Position numbers and translations under genes: made by a program. A stretch of 64,000 nucleotides of DNA from assembly GCF_000266905.1 (NCBI RefSeq), contig NC_018023.1, positions 79,624-143,623 on the forward strand. Reading direction: 5' to 3'. The stretch comes from Mycolicibacterium chubuense NBB4. Its GTDB lineage: Bacteria; Actinomycetota; Actinomycetes; Mycobacteriales; Mycobacteriaceae. The notes under the pieces were generated by a model. It saw nothing but the letters and a program-made list of their open reading frames with translations, did not search any database and was not told the origin of the DNA. Positions 43,526 through 52,648 of this stretch are shown here, piece after piece. Position 1 is the stretch's first letter; every line of letters begins with the position of its first letter.

Positions 43526-44242
43526 ATGAGTAAAGTCATCCTTGTCTTGAATCAGAAAGGTGGCGTCGGGAAGAGCACCGCCACCGTAAACCTCGCCGCC
43601 GTGCGTGCCCAACAGCTCATCGAGGGGCACGATCCCGATGCCCTCTCCCCCGTTGCGGCGGTCTCCATCGACCCGCAGGGGTCGGCCAAATGGTGGGCCA
43701 ATCAAGTCGAGTCGTTGCCCTTCCATCTCATCCAGGCCCACGACGATCCACTCGAGTGGCTCGCCCAATTGAACAATCTTCCCGGCATCGCCGAGGTCTA
43801 CGTGGACACCGCGGGCTGGTTCGATCTGGACCCCGACGGCGTCGGGGACGGTCTAGGTGACGGGTATTCAGCTGAGGCTCTGCGCACCGTTCTCGGCGTC
43901 ACCGACGAAGCACTCGTTCCTATGCTCAACGAGCCGCTGTGCTTTGACCCCACCGCACGCACCATCCGCAAACTGCTTGAACCGCGCAACATCCCCTACC
44001 GGGTGTTCATCAACAACTGGGATCCACGCGAAGGCGACTACTGGCTGGAGCAAACCAAGAATTTCGTGCGTGGCCAGGGCTGGCCTTTGGCGCAGACGGT
44101 CGTCCGGCGCTACAAGGTCCACACCAACGCGTCCAACGAAGGAGTTGTCGTGACCCAGTACAAGAAGTCGGGATCTGCCATCAATGCAGCAGCCGACTTC
44201 TATAACCTCGCCGACGAACTCAGTGCAGTGGGTGTGCAGTAG
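43526..44242 (+). CDS. parA: ParA plasmid-partition ATPase
   Basis: 238 residues from ATG 43526. Deviant Walker A KGGVGKST (Lys11, Lys16) at the N-terminus, as in type Ib ParA proteins that lack an N-terminal DNA-binding domain. A YVDTAGW motif (Walker B-like) follows. The protein moves plasmid copies apart together with ParB bound at the centromere. The stop overlaps the parB start by one base (TAGTG). Palindromic sites lie on both sides of the operon. The frame is open upstream through the palindrome but the start chosen fits the family. Confidence 0.92.
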   Translation: MSKVILVLNQKGGVGKSTATVNLAAVRAQQLIEGHDPDALSPVAAVSIDPQGSAKWWANQVESLPFHLIQAHDDPLEWLAQLNNLPGIAEVYVDTAGWFDLDPDGVGDGLGDGYSAEALRTVLGVTDEALVPMLNEPLCFDPTARTIRKLLEPRNIPYRVFINNWDPREGDYWLEQTKNFVRGQGWPLAQTVVRRYKVHTNASNEGVVVTQYKKSGSAINAAADFYNLADELSAVGVQ

Positions 44243-45135
44243 TGGCGCGCGGCGGAGTGAAGACGTTCGAGGGACTCGTCCAAGCCGTTGGCGACAATTC
44301 GTCAGTTGACGGAACGAGCCACGGGTCCGTTGTAGTCCCGCGTGCTGGGCTGTCTCGGACCGTGCCGCTCAAAGACCTCGTCGGTAACCCCTTCAATCCG
44401 CGGGACTCTCTCGGCGATCTCGACGACCTTGCCTCGATCGTGGAGTTCCAGCTTCAGCCTGTGGTGGCGGTGACGCGGTCTGCGTTCCAGGCGCTCCACC
44501 CGGATGTCCGCATCGCCGGCCGTTGGGTCGTCGTGCTGGGCAACCGACGCTTGGCCGCCGCGCACAAGTTCGGCCGCACCGACTTGGATATCGTCGTTAA
44601 AGACGAGCTCGCCAAGGATCGCGCCACACTGCTGACGGCTATCATCGCCGAAAACGTCGACCGGGCCGGCTTCGATGTGATCGAAGAGGCTAAGGCGGTC
44701 GAGAATCTGGTCGCCGAGTACGGAAGCGCTGACGCCGCGGCAGATCATCTCCGAAAGAGTAAGACGTGGATCTCGCACCGCCGCGCGCTGCTCAAGCTTG
44801 CCCCGGAACTTCAGGAGGCGACCCGCAGGGGGGAGCTGGCCATCCGCGAGGCCCGATCCCTGGCACGCGTGCCGTTAGAACAGCAGGTGACTCGGTGGAC
44901 CGCCGCGGCCCGTAAGAATGACGGTCCCGCCGCCGATCCGGCGCAGGACGCGGGAGAGGGGAGCGGCGCATCCCCGGCCGAGCGTGAGCACAGTGCGGCG
45001 ACGCTGCGGGCGGTGACTCGTGCCATTCGTAAGTTCGACACGGAACCGTACGCGCTGGCCATTGCATTACGTGACCAGCTCGGCGACACCGGAGCGAAGA
45101 TGTTGGCCAGCCACCTTCGCAAGCTCGTGAAATAG
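44242..45135 (+). CDS. parB: ParB centromere-binding protein
   Basis: 297 residues from GTG 44242. It carries the ParB/Srx CTP-binding N-terminal domain (about 35-130) with LKDLVGNPFNPR and an LGNRRLAAA version of the usual G-E-R-R box (N-R-R here), and a helix-turn-helix (DAAADHLRKSKTWISHRRALLKL). A C-terminal helical region probably dimerises. It should bind the TTTTCCGCGGAAAA palindromes. Confidence 0.92.
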   Translation: MARGGVKTFEGLVQAVGDNSSVDGTSHGSVVVPRAGLSRTVPLKDLVGNPFNPRDSLGDLDDLASIVEFQLQPVVAVTRSAFQALHPDVRIAGRWVVVLGNRRLAAAHKFGRTDLDIVVKDELAKDRATLLTAIIAENVDRAGFDVIEEAKAVENLVAEYGSADAAADHLRKSKTWISHRRALLKLAPELQEATRRGELAIREARSLARVPLEQQVTRWTAAARKNDGPAADPAQDAGEGSGASPAEREHSAATLRAVTRAIRKFDTEPYALAIALRDQLGDTGAKMLASHLRKLVK

Positions 45136-45195
45136 TTCCCTAGCTGGCCGGGCGCGGGCCCATTCTTGCCTCATTCGAAGCATTTTATGGACGCC

Positions 45196-45213
45196 CGTTT
45201 TCTGCGGAAAACG
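45196..45213. repeat. parS-like palindrome 4 (imperfect)
   Basis: CGTTTTCTGCGGAAAACG: the core with one central mismatch (T for C). About 60 bases after parB. A weaker or decaying ParB site. Confidence 0.6.
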
Positions 45214-45221
45214 ATCCTTGT

Positions 45222-45249
45222 CAGCCAGTTTTCCGCGGAAAACTGGCTG
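45222..45249. repeat. parS-like palindrome 5
   Basis: A perfect 28-bp palindrome with the TTTTCCGCGGAAAA core and arms CAGCCAG/CTGGCTG, just downstream of parB. With sites 1-4 it brackets the partition operon. Confidence 0.8.
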
Positions 45250-45641
45250 CTACTAGCTGATTGTGTAAGATACTGACGTCCATGTCGCACCTTAATTGAG
45301 TTGAGGCGCAACCGTTTTGAGATTGATGGACTGACCCGGGATCCAAGTCGCCGCTCCACGGCGGGGGTACGGGTCCGGTGCCGTCCCCGTCCCGCACGGC
45401 CCGAGGCGTTGCCACTGGCGGGCCGCCGTGGTGTGGGCGGCGTCGAGCAGTCCGCGTCCATGGCCGCGGGGACCTCCTCGGCGAGTTTGGTGTCCGCAGC
45501 ACCAAAGCTGACGTTCGCCGGGTGGCGATCGCCATCGCTTTCATTCGTCTGGTGTCCGAAGGCAAGTGCGTCTCAATCTAGGCTCCCGGTGGGCGCCGAC
45601 AGGGATTCTGCGGGTGGGTCGCGTGGACGGTGCGGGCGAAC
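45250..45641. other. Gap downstream of the partition region
   Basis: 392 bases between the last palindrome and the convergent end of the unknown gene at 45642. Only GC-rich open frames without starts or recognisable products are present. No clear terminator found. Confidence 0.4.
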
Positions 45642-46487
45642 TTATCCCGCGACGGCGTCGTCGCCTGCACTGCGTGCATATGTGGGCGTTCCGACGGTGG
45701 GGGAGAGGGCGGCGAATGCGGTGCGCAGCACGTCGGCGTCCGCGAGTACGGCGTGCACGCGATACGGCCGCTGGCGCAACCCGTGATCCTGTGCTTGCGC
45801 GAGTTTTTCCGGGGTCTGTGGGTAGAGGGCCAGCACCGCAGGTGCGGTGCGCAGTTCAGCCACCGCAAGTCCGAGTTCGGCCATGAACGCGCGCGGAGAT
45901 ACATCACCCGCGATATCCGCGCCGACCTGGTCAATCCATTCCCGCTCGTCGTCGGCGAGCCGATAGCGGTCGGCTTCGGCGACAAGCGCGTTCACCACCG
46001 ACTTAAGCGCCTCGTGATTGGCTGACCACCACCGCTCTTCCAGTGGACGGCAGAGCCGGGCGGACTGTTCGGATTGCCGCATTGCCCGGGTGAGTTTCTC
46101 GTCGGGGCGGCTGTAGCGCAGCAGGGCCGTGAGCCGGTCGATCCGATCAATTACACCCTGCTTGCCGGTACCGATCTGTGCGCCGATTTGCGAGAGAAAC
46201 AGACCGCGATCGCGCGCGGCCGTCAGGAAGTGCAGTTCGCGGCGTCGGTCCTCCCACCACAGCCAGTTATTTAGCGTGAGGGCGTCGCAGACGTCGGCTT
46301 GCAACACCCAGAGGGGAATGTCGGGGCCGCTGTATTTCTGCAGGTAATCAAGCACTTCACGCGGATCCGAATCGGCTGAATCGGGCAATCTGTGGAGGTT
46401 ACGGTCATCCACTTTGCGGCGCCGCCGAGCGATCATCGTGACGGCGCGTTCCACCTCGGCGACGTGTACGCGGGGTCGAGATGCCAC
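45642..46487 (-). CDS. Hypothetical protein beside parAB
   Basis: 281 residues from GTG 46487. A basic N-terminus, a helical middle with two Trp-rich stretches (NNWLWWEDRRRELHF) and a helix-turn-helix-like segment LSQIGAQIGTGKQGVIDRIDRL (about 95-115), then a long helical, acidic C-terminal half. It lacks a recognised family. The start abuts a -10-like AATACT with a 6-base gap, so the mRNA is probably leaderless. Convergent to parAB. A DNA-binding role in maintenance is plausible but unproven. Confidence 0.6.
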   Translation of the reverse strand: MASRPRVHVAEVERAVTMIARRRRKVDDRNLHRLPDSADSDPREVLDYLQKYSGPDIPLWVLQADVCDALTLNNWLWWEDRRRELHFLTAARDRGLFLSQIGAQIGTGKQGVIDRIDRLTALLRYSRPDEKLTRAMRQSEQSARLCRPLEERWWSANHEALKSVVNALVAEADRYRLADDEREWIDQVGADIAGDVSPRAFMAELGLAVAELRTAPAVLALYPQTPEKLAQAQDHGLRQRPYRVHAVLADADVLRTAFAALSPTVGTPTYARSAGDDAVAG

Positions 46488-46827
46488 CCCGTCAGTATTT
46501 CACTGACACATAGACATGCTTGCAAACGACTCGTGCACAACACCACCACTCGAAGGAGAAGTTCCCTCGGATAAACCATGCTGAAAGCACGTGCACCAGC
46601 CTCTGGTTTCGTCCGTGAACTTTAGCGACGCATGTCCACGAATTCTGATGGCGACGCTTGCTCGTTCGGCGCTGACGTGTCCCTGAAATATGACGGCGCA
46701 GAAGCGTGCCGAAGACTCCCATGAGGGGATAGCGTTTATAGACTTTTGGCTGAGACCTGCTTCGCGGCAGGAAGGCTGCTGACCAGCGACTCGATCGTTT
46801 GGTGCGGGTGGGGGCGTCTGGGGCGGG
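46488..46827. other. Gap between the hypothetical gene and IS21
   Basis: 340 bases. The first ~15 hold the -10 box of the leaderless promoter on the minus strand (AATACT at 46494-46499). Further on, CCTGC-TTCGCG-GCAGG (46756-46771) is a 5-bp stem-loop. No gene seen. The IS element begins at about 46828. Confidence 0.4.
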
Positions 46828-46848
46828 TCGGTTAGCGGCCTGGCGTCA

Positions 46849-47637
46849 TTACTGCTTCTGCGCAGATTTGGTGTGGGCGAGCCGATATGAGTCGCTGCCG
46901 GTTTCGATGATATTGCCGCCGAAGGTTAGGCGATCTACGATTGCCCCACATAGTCTGGGATCGGTGAATGTTTTTGTCCAGCCGCTGAAACTTTCATTGG
47001 AAGCGATTGCGACACTTGCTTTTTCCTCTCGCTCGGTCAGGACCTGGAAGAGGAGTTCTGCGCCGCGTTTGTCGAGTTCCATGTAGCCCAGCTCGTCGAT
47101 GCACAAGAGGTCGACCCGGCCGTAGCGGCTGATCGTCTTGGTTAGCTGCTTTTCGTCGGCAGCTTCGACGAGTTCGTTGACCAGTTTGGCGGCAAGCGTG
47201 TAGCGGACTCGGTAGCCTGACATCGCGGCCTCGGTGCCGAGTCCGATCAGCAGGTGGCTTTTGCCGGTGCCGGAGTCGCCGATCAGGCATAGGGGCATGC
47301 CTTTCTTGATCCATTCGCATTTGGCAAGGGTATGGATCATTGCGGGGTCGATGTTGGAGTTGGCGCTGAAGTCGAAGTCCCGCAGGATCTTTTGGCGGGG
47401 GAAGGCCGCGGCTTTGAAGCGCCGTTCGGCGCGGCGGCGTGCACGGTCATCGCATTCAGCCATCAGCAGCTCGGCGAGGAACCCGCGGTAGGACATTTGC
47501 TCGCGGGCTGCCTGGTCGGCCATGTCGGGGAATTGGCCTCGGATGGTGGGCAGCCGCAGCATGCGGCAGGCCTGGTCGACGGCAGCGTCGGCGGCCTGTT
47601 CGGTTAGGCTGGCGCGCTTGAGCGTGGTGGGGGTCAT
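46849..47637 (-). CDS. istB: IS21 helper ATPase IstB
   Basis: 262 residues. A DnaA/DnaC-like AAA+ ATPase with Walker A GDSGTGKS, Walker B LLCIDELGYM and a sensor SNESFSGWTKTF motif typical of IstB. It selects the target and regulates IstA. Its ATG overlaps the istA stop by 4 bases; its stop falls within the left inverted repeat. Confidence 0.95.
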   Translation of the reverse strand: MTPTTLKRASLTEQAADAAVDQACRMLRLPTIRGQFPDMADQAAREQMSYRGFLAELLMAECDDRARRRAERRFKAAAFPRQKILRDFDFSANSNIDPAMIHTLAKCEWIKKGMPLCLIGDSGTGKSHLLIGLGTEAAMSGYRVRYTLAAKLVNELVEAADEKQLTKTISRYGRVDLLCIDELGYMELDKRGAELLFQVLTEREEKASVAIASNESFSGWTKTFTDPRLCGAIVDRLTFGGNIIETGSDSYRLAHTKSAQKQ

Positions 47638-49262
47638 TGGTTGGGGGTTCCTTCTTGGGCGGTGGGTCGGAGGCGCAGTAGCTGGTCGTAGTGGGTAACC
47701 GATGGTGGGGGTCGGGTGTCAGGAGGTAGTTGGGCAAGCCGCCGCTCGGTCAGCGACACAATCGGATTTGCGGCAGGGTTCGAGTCTGCTGGCGTGGGAG
47801 CCGAGGTGTCGTCGGCGATTCTGCGGGCCTCGACTGCGACGGCATCAGCGGTGAGCGCGCCGGAGTGCAGGGCAGCGGCTATGCCGGCAACGACCTGTTC
47901 GTGAGCCAGATGCCGGTGTAGCAGCAGCACTTCGATCAGTGCTTTCGTGCCGTCGCGGTCGCCGTGGGCCTTGCATGCGGCGGCCCACCACGCATCGTGC
48001 ACCGGGGTGAATTTGCCGGCCGCTCGGGCCTGTTCAAGCGCTGTCGCCCCCGGGAGCGCACCGGGCTTGCGCAGCAGGCCCTCCAGATAGTGGTCGAGGT
48101 CCAGCTGGGATCCGCCTTTGCCCATGAACCGTTCGTGTCGAGCGACGAGTCGGGTGCTGTCGTAGATCTCGATCCGATTGGCGTGCAACAGGGCGCGCGA
48201 CTGGCGGCCGATCAGCCGGACCGGGACGCTGTAGCGATTGGCTTGCACGGTGACTTGGCTGAAGCGATCGACACGAGGATGGAACCAGCGCCCGGTTTCA
48301 CATCGCTCGGCTGGGAGCGGTTTCAGCAGGGGCTTCTCGACGGCAAAGTGTTCACCGATGGTGTAAGGGCGTAGCCCGATGCGGCGGTTGTCATCGGCGA
48401 GGTCCCACCCGTCGATCATGTGATTGAGCTCGTCCAACGAGCCGACGTCGGGCACCGGGACCATGTGGTTTCTGCGGAACCATCCGACGTCGCCTTCGAC
48501 TCCGCCTTTCTCGTGTGCTCCCTCGATGCCCGGCTGGCAGTAAAAAGGTTCGATGCCCCACGTCTCCCGGAATCCGAGCCAGCGGTCGGCTTCTTGCCGA
48601 TAGCGAGCGAATCCCAGTACCCGCGAGACCGCGGCTTTTAGGTTGTCGTAGCGGACCTTTCCGTAGGGGATCCCGCCGAGGACTTCGAAGGCGTGCACGT
48701 GGCCTTCGAAGAATGCTTCGAAGCCGCCGCTAATAAAAGCTCTGTGGACTGCCTTGCCGCTGAAACTCATTCGGAAGGCGAACAAGTAGACAGTAACGAG
48801 CTTGCCGCGCAGCCGGATCGCGACTTCCCCGAAGTCGACCTCGGCCTCGGCGCCCGGCTTGTGTGTCTGCGCAATGAACACCTGCGTTGGTGCGCGGCCC
48901 GCCTCGACGCGGATCTGTGCCTTGCGTTCGGCGACATAGTCGCGCACCCGCCGGTAGGAGACGTCGGTCATGGCATGCTCGTCGATGAGCCGGTCATAAA
49001 TGCGTTTGATGGTGTGGCGCTGCTTGCGCGGTGCATCCAGATCAGTTCGCAGCATGGCGTCGATGGCCGGTTTGAATGGATCCAGTTTGGATCCCCGTTT
49101 CGGATAGGCTTTGCGTGGCGCCGGCCACACCGAATCCAACGCCGCACGCACCGTGCGCCAGCCGACGTGGTATTTACGTTCGATCTCCCGGGAACTGAGC
49201 CCGATCCGCGAATCCCGGCGAATCGCTGCATATAACTCGACCCTGGGTCTAGGCGGCACCAT
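47634..49262 (-). CDS. istA: IS21 transposase IstA
   Basis: 542 residues. An N-terminal helix-turn-helix (GLSSREIERKYHVGWRTVRAAL, about 21-42) precedes the DDE core with Asp143 (EVDFGE), Asp206 (RYDNLKAAV) and Glu256 (KGGVEGDV), and a C-terminal beta-barrel-like domain. Complete, with no frameshift, so the element may be active. Confidence 0.95.
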   Translation of the reverse strand: MVPPRPRVELYAAIRRDSRIGLSSREIERKYHVGWRTVRAALDSVWPAPRKAYPKRGSKLDPFKPAIDAMLRTDLDAPRKQRHTIKRIYDRLIDEHAMTDVSYRRVRDYVAERKAQIRVEAGRAPTQVFIAQTHKPGAEAEVDFGEVAIRLRGKLVTVYLFAFRMSFSGKAVHRAFISGGFEAFFEGHVHAFEVLGGIPYGKVRYDNLKAAVSRVLGFARYRQEADRWLGFRETWGIEPFYCQPGIEGAHEKGGVEGDVGWFRRNHMVPVPDVGSLDELNHMIDGWDLADDNRRIGLRPYTIGEHFAVEKPLLKPLPAERCETGRWFHPRVDRFSQVTVQANRYSVPVRLIGRQSRALLHANRIEIYDSTRLVARHERFMGKGGSQLDLDHYLEGLLRKPGALPGATALEQARAAGKFTPVHDAWWAAACKAHGDRDGTKALIEVLLLHRHLAHEQVVAGIAAALHSGALTADAVAVEARRIADDTSAPTPADSNPAANPIVSLTERRLAQLPPDTRPPPSVTHYDQLLRLRPTAQEGTPNQ

Positions 49263-49309
49263 ACGTGTGCTCCGCTAGCCCGCGGTAATCGAGCAGGCCG
49301 CTATCCGAT

Positions 49310-49918
49310 TCACCGGATGTCCCGACGCGACCAGCCGAGTGAGTCCGCACCGACAAAGTCCAACGACGCGGTATCCGCCAAGGCCGCCGTGACCCGCTCC
49401 AATAGAGCTGATGCGTCCGCGTCCAACACACGGACCATGTGGTCGTGGAATACCCAAACTCCCAGCAGCATCGCAACGTGCACCGTCGCCCGGGCGCGAG
49501 GGTCGGTGTGTGATGTCCCGTGCGGCGGGCGGCGTTTGGTGAGATTATTCTCAGTGAGCGTCACGAGGTCATCGAACAGTGCTGCGGCTGCTGCTGATCC
49601 ATCTATCAAAGCCCGCGCTAAATACCGAGGTACAACTGGGGCGCGGCGGTACTCAGCCGCTAGAAACTCTAGGTCGGGCAGCGTGCTCTTGTTGGCGGCC
49701 CCCCAGATCCCGTCGCGCAGATACTCCAGAACGTATGCGTCGCAGGCCTCCCGCAGCCCACGCTTGCTACCGAAGTGATGGCAGATCAGCCCGGGGGTTA
49801 CGCCCGCCTCCTTGGCCACCGCTCGCACTGTTGTCGCCTCTGCACCCCGATCAGCGAAGTGCCGCAACGCGGCGTCTCTGATTCGGGCGCGGGCCGTTAG
49901 GTCACCGACGGGCGGCAC
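49310..49918 (-). CDS. TetR-family regulator ending at the IS boundary
   Basis: 202 residues. N-terminal TetR helix-turn-helix (TTVRAVAKEAGVTPGLICHHFGSKRGL) and a helical ligand-binding domain. The stop codon lies at 49310-49312, right beside the inverted repeat of IS21. The last residues (SRRDIR) therefore may not be the ancestral end; the element could supply the stop. Length is still within the normal TetR range. Confidence 0.8.
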   Translation of the reverse strand: MPPVGDLTARARIRDAALRHFADRGAEATTVRAVAKEAGVTPGLICHHFGSKRGLREACDAYVLEYLRDGIWGAANKSTLPDLEFLAAEYRRAPVVPRYLARALIDGSAAAAALFDDLVTLTENNLTKRRPPHGTSHTDPRARATVHVAMLLGVWVFHDHMVRVLDADASALLERVTAALADTASLDFVGADSLGWSRRDIR

Positions 49919-50019
49919 GACCGGTCCTTACTAATGCCGCGGCGCGGTGACGCATGTCTCGGGTTCGACGATGCGCTCGATGTCCCATCGGGGGATCCTC
50001 AAACAGGTTGTAAAACGTC

Positions 50020-50032
50020 GAACATTTTGTTC
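50020..50032. promoter_or_regulatory. Short inverted repeat upstream of the TetR gene
   Basis: GAACA-TTT-TGTTC, a perfect 5-bp inverted repeat in an AT-rich stretch about 100 bases before the TetR start, inside the 238-base gap. Candidate operator; no further evidence. Confidence 0.3.
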
Positions 50033-50156
50033 TCCGCCACCTGGCCGGTGCCGCGGAGTCAATCGCAAATGCTCGTCGTGCTAGTCGAATTGGCCTGCAC
50101 AGCAGGCGAAGATATGGCAACGGCAGAGATGTCATGGGCCTGCGACCGCAGCCCGG

Positions 50157-51065
50157 TTAGGTACCGCTGCCAAAAAAGCGCCGTAGTTGGTCGGCGATTA
50201 TCGCCGGGTTGCCACCTTGGTCTTGGGGGCCACCATGGCTGACGCCAGCTATTTCGACACGAGTCGCGTGGGGCAGCACCTTCTGTAAGGCGTCCAGGGT
50301 GCCGGTGAAAAGCGTTGGGGCGCCGGCGCCACACAATAGCAATACCTCAGCGGTGACGTTCGTGTACTCATCGAGGGTGCCTTCGGTGGCTTTGACCACA
50401 TCTAATTCCTGCTTCCAGGCCACAATCAAGTCACGTAGCGCGACATCATCGCCGGTAACCCGTCGGGCATCGGCCCACAGCAATATGCGGTTGATCACCG
50501 GTTGCGTCATCATCTGGCTCAGCAGACGATACGGCGCGGAAACCGCCTGCGCGCGAGGGTCTGAGTCGTAGGCGTCTTTGGCCAGGCTCGCCATCGCAGC
50601 GCCGATGTCGCCACTGGACACTAGCCGTTGCCCGCGGCTGATGATTTCTTTGAATTCCCCCAGGCCGGGTTGACCAACGAAGAGGACCGGTTCAAAGACA
50701 GCGACCTTACGGATCGCCGGGATGGCCATAGAGGCATGTAGCGCGAACAAGCCGCCGTCGGCGACACCGAAAACGAATTGCGCGCCGGTGGCGGCGATGA
50801 TGGCGTCAAGGTCTTCGTCCTCGCGCTCGATGCCGTAGTGCGGCCCGTAGGGCCCGCTCATTCCGCGGCCGCGTCGGTCTGGGACGTAGACGGTGAATTC
50901 GTCGGCTAGGGCGGCGCTGAGCTTCATGTAGTGCTGTGAGGCCAGCGCCCCGCCGTGCAGGATGACTACTCCAGGGCCATGACCGAGCTGGCGAAAGCCG
51001 ATGCTCGTGCCGTCTTTCGAGGTCACGGCGCTCTTCGCATAGGTTGGTTTCTTGGTGTCCGACAT
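50157..51065 (-). CDS. Alpha/beta-hydrolase-fold protein without the usual nucleophile
   Basis: 302 residues from ATG 51065, with GGAGG seven bases upstream. Typical features are the oxyanion HGG (VVILHGGAL) and PDRRGRGMS loop, but the nucleophile elbow reads G-V-A-D-G-G where active members have G-x-S-x-G: the Ser position is Ala. A C-terminal His (GVSHGG) is kept. It may be a non-hydrolytic binder or use another residue. Third gene of an operon with a membrane protein and a TetR regulator. Confidence 0.78.
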   Translation of the reverse strand: MSDTKKPTYAKSAVTSKDGTSIGFRQLGHGPGVVILHGGALASQHYMKLSAALADEFTVYVPDRRGRGMSGPYGPHYGIEREDEDLDAIIAATGAQFVFGVADGGLFALHASMAIPAIRKVAVFEPVLFVGQPGLGEFKEIISRGQRLVSSGDIGAAMASLAKDAYDSDPRAQAVSAPYRLLSQMMTQPVINRILLWADARRVTGDDVALRDLIVAWKQELDVVKATEGTLDEYTNVTAEVLLLCGAGAPTLFTGTLDALQKVLPHATRVEIAGVSHGGPQDQGGNPAIIADQLRRFFGSGT

Positions 51066-51117
51066 GGCCAATCCTCCTGTCTGTGGCGATAACTGGGTCG
51101 TGGACGATTTCGCGGCG

Positions 51118-51822
51118 TCAGTAGTTGCGCGGTAGCGCGGCGACCAAGACCTCGACCTGGTCGGCGGTCAGGACAGTGACGCTGCAGTCAGGTAGTCCGA
51201 GGATGCGGTCGATGGCCAGTCCGTGAAGTCTCAATCTGGTTGTCAGAACGTCGATGGCGTGCTCTCGGGCTGACTCGTCGGCGGCCTCGGAAATCTGCAG
51301 GATGTTCGAGCTGGTTCGCGCGGCGAGACCCTGGATCATGTCGGCGACGCCTTCGGGATCGAAGGTGTCGAAGATGCCCTGTTGCACTCCACTCGAAATC
51401 AACTCGGTGAGCAGCGGCCGGAGCAGATCCTCTCCGACCGTGACGATTCGTGCGTACAGATGCGCGTTTTCGGATCGCAGCAACGAGACCATCGCCGCCA
51501 GCCGCTCGGGTGTCCCTGTCTGCATCTTGACGTCAAAGCCGGCCTGCAGCACGGTGTTTAACCGCTCTAAGGCGTCACCGTCACATTGGGCCACGAGGTC
51601 TTCGATGACGACGAATTGGTCGTGAGCGCTGCGCTCCGTCAGGGCGGTGATCAGTGCCTCTTTCGACGGAAACCAATGATAGAACGCCCCTTTAGAGACC
51701 CCAGCATCCGCAATCAAATCGTTGAGGCTGACATTGTCGTAGCCATGCTGAACAAACAACGCCGCTGCCCGGTCTAAGAGCTCTGCACGGCGAATGTCTG
51801 GATGCTTAACTACCCGTGGCAT
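51118..51822 (-). CDS. TetR-family regulator of the accessory operon
   Basis: 234 residues. N-terminal helix-turn-helix (VSLNDLIADAGVSKGAFYHWFPSKEALI) and a long helical effector domain. It overlaps the upstream membrane-protein gene by 17 bases and precedes the hydrolase-fold gene, so it is autoregulated with the operon. The strong palindrome at 52314-52340 upstream is the likely operator. Confidence 0.85.
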   Translation of the reverse strand: MPRVVKHPDIRRAELLDRAAALFVQHGYDNVSLNDLIADAGVSKGAFYHWFPSKEALITALTERSAHDQFVVIEDLVAQCDGDALERLNTVLQAGFDVKMQTGTPERLAAMVSLLRSENAHLYARIVTVGEDLLRPLLTELISSGVQQGIFDTFDPEGVADMIQGLAARTSSNILQISEAADESAREHAIDVLTTRLRLHGLAIDRILGLPDCSVTVLTADQVEVLVAALPRNY

Positions 51823-52285
51823 ACGGCGGATCCTGCCGCTGAGCCGGTCCTGATGATTGGGCCTGACTCGGCTTTGCGACCCAACCGACGTAGGTCAGAT
51901 ACAGGCCAACCAGCGCCAGTCCTCCGAAGATGGCCCGCACCACCGGAATAGCTCCCTGCTCAAGAACATTACCCGCGGCGTTGTAGACATGCGGGACAGC
52001 AAGGATGAGCACCCCACGGATGGTCAGAAACCACCCCAACAACGACACCACGACTGCGGCGACACTGCGCCAGTACTGATGAAACGCGATGATGACGCTG
52101 CCCCACAGCAGAAGAATGGCCCCAAGCACCCACTGCCACATGGGATCGTTGGCGAACGTGTGAAACAGAACCGCCATCTGCGACGAGGCCCGCACCGCAA
52201 TGATCGACGGAACGAGCAGGAAGAACGGCCCGAACGCACGGGCGAACATGCGGGTACGAATCGGCGATTGCTCTGATTGGCTCAC
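51806..52285 (-). CDS. Small four-helix membrane protein
   Basis: 159 residues from GTG 52285, with AAGGAGG upstream. Four hydrophobic segments (about 16-34, 49-66, 75-97, 118-138). No family recognised. First gene of the TetR-controlled operon, possibly a transport or stress-related protein; the ligand is unknown. Confidence 0.7.
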   Translation of the reverse strand: MSQSEQSPIRTRMFARAFGPFFLLVPSIIAVRASSQMAVLFHTFANDPMWQWVLGAILLLWGSVIIAFHQYWRSVAAVVVSLLGWFLTIRGVLILAVPHVYNAAGNVLEQGAIPVVRAIFGGLALVGLYLTYVGWVAKPSQAQSSGPAQRQDPPYATGS

Positions 52286-52313
52286 TACTACCTCCTTAAC
52301 TTCCAAACAGGAC

Positions 52314-52340
52314 TGTATACCGACTACTGGTCGGTATACA
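52314..52340. promoter_or_regulatory. TetR operator
   Basis: TGTATACCGAC-TACTG-GTCGGTATACA: a perfect 11-bp inverted repeat with a 5-base spacer, 29 bases before the first gene of the operon. A further half-site GTCGG-like sequence follows near 52350. This is the classical form and place of a TetR-family operator, overlapping the promoter. Confidence 0.8.
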
Positions 52341-52648
52341 AGACCAGCGGTCGGTAATAGCGACTGGCCTTTCACACGAGAGGCGGTGCGCCCAGCGCTC
52401 TCAGTAACTACCGGCTGGCGGCCCGCCGCCCCGCTGGCACGCCAGCCTTGCCCCGCGACGTCACCTCCGACTCCTCCCATAAAAATCATCGCCACCGGCG
52501 TCAGTCGCCGGCAGCGACGTCGAAATTGCCGAACACGGCCGGAATCGATTTCAGGCTGCCGTCCCAATCGATGGACAAACGGCACCGGAATTTATGGACG
52601 TACTCAAGCCTCTCACCGATCTGGCGCAGCGCCTCGCGGCGGCCAGGG
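52341..52648. other. Gap between accessory operon and hydrolase genes
   Basis: 308 bases. Apart from the TetR half-site near 52350 nothing convincing is seen. The duplicated segment starts at 52649. Confidence 0.4.

Larger units (their letters stand above)
46828..49308 (-). mobile_element. IS21-family insertion sequence
   Basis: About 2.48 kb containing istA and istB in the usual overlapping arrangement, bounded by inverted repeats: TCGGTTAGCGGCCTG at 46828 and, on the other strand, TCGGATAGCGGCCTG ending at 49308 (14 of 15 identical). Exact ends could be a few bases further out; no obvious target-site duplication was found. It lies between plasmid maintenance genes and the accessory TetR block. 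Confidence 0.85.

Noticed and set aside
43294..43539. Minus-strand frame over a parS-like palindrome
   Set aside because: It only translates the palindrome and flanking DNA; no gene features.
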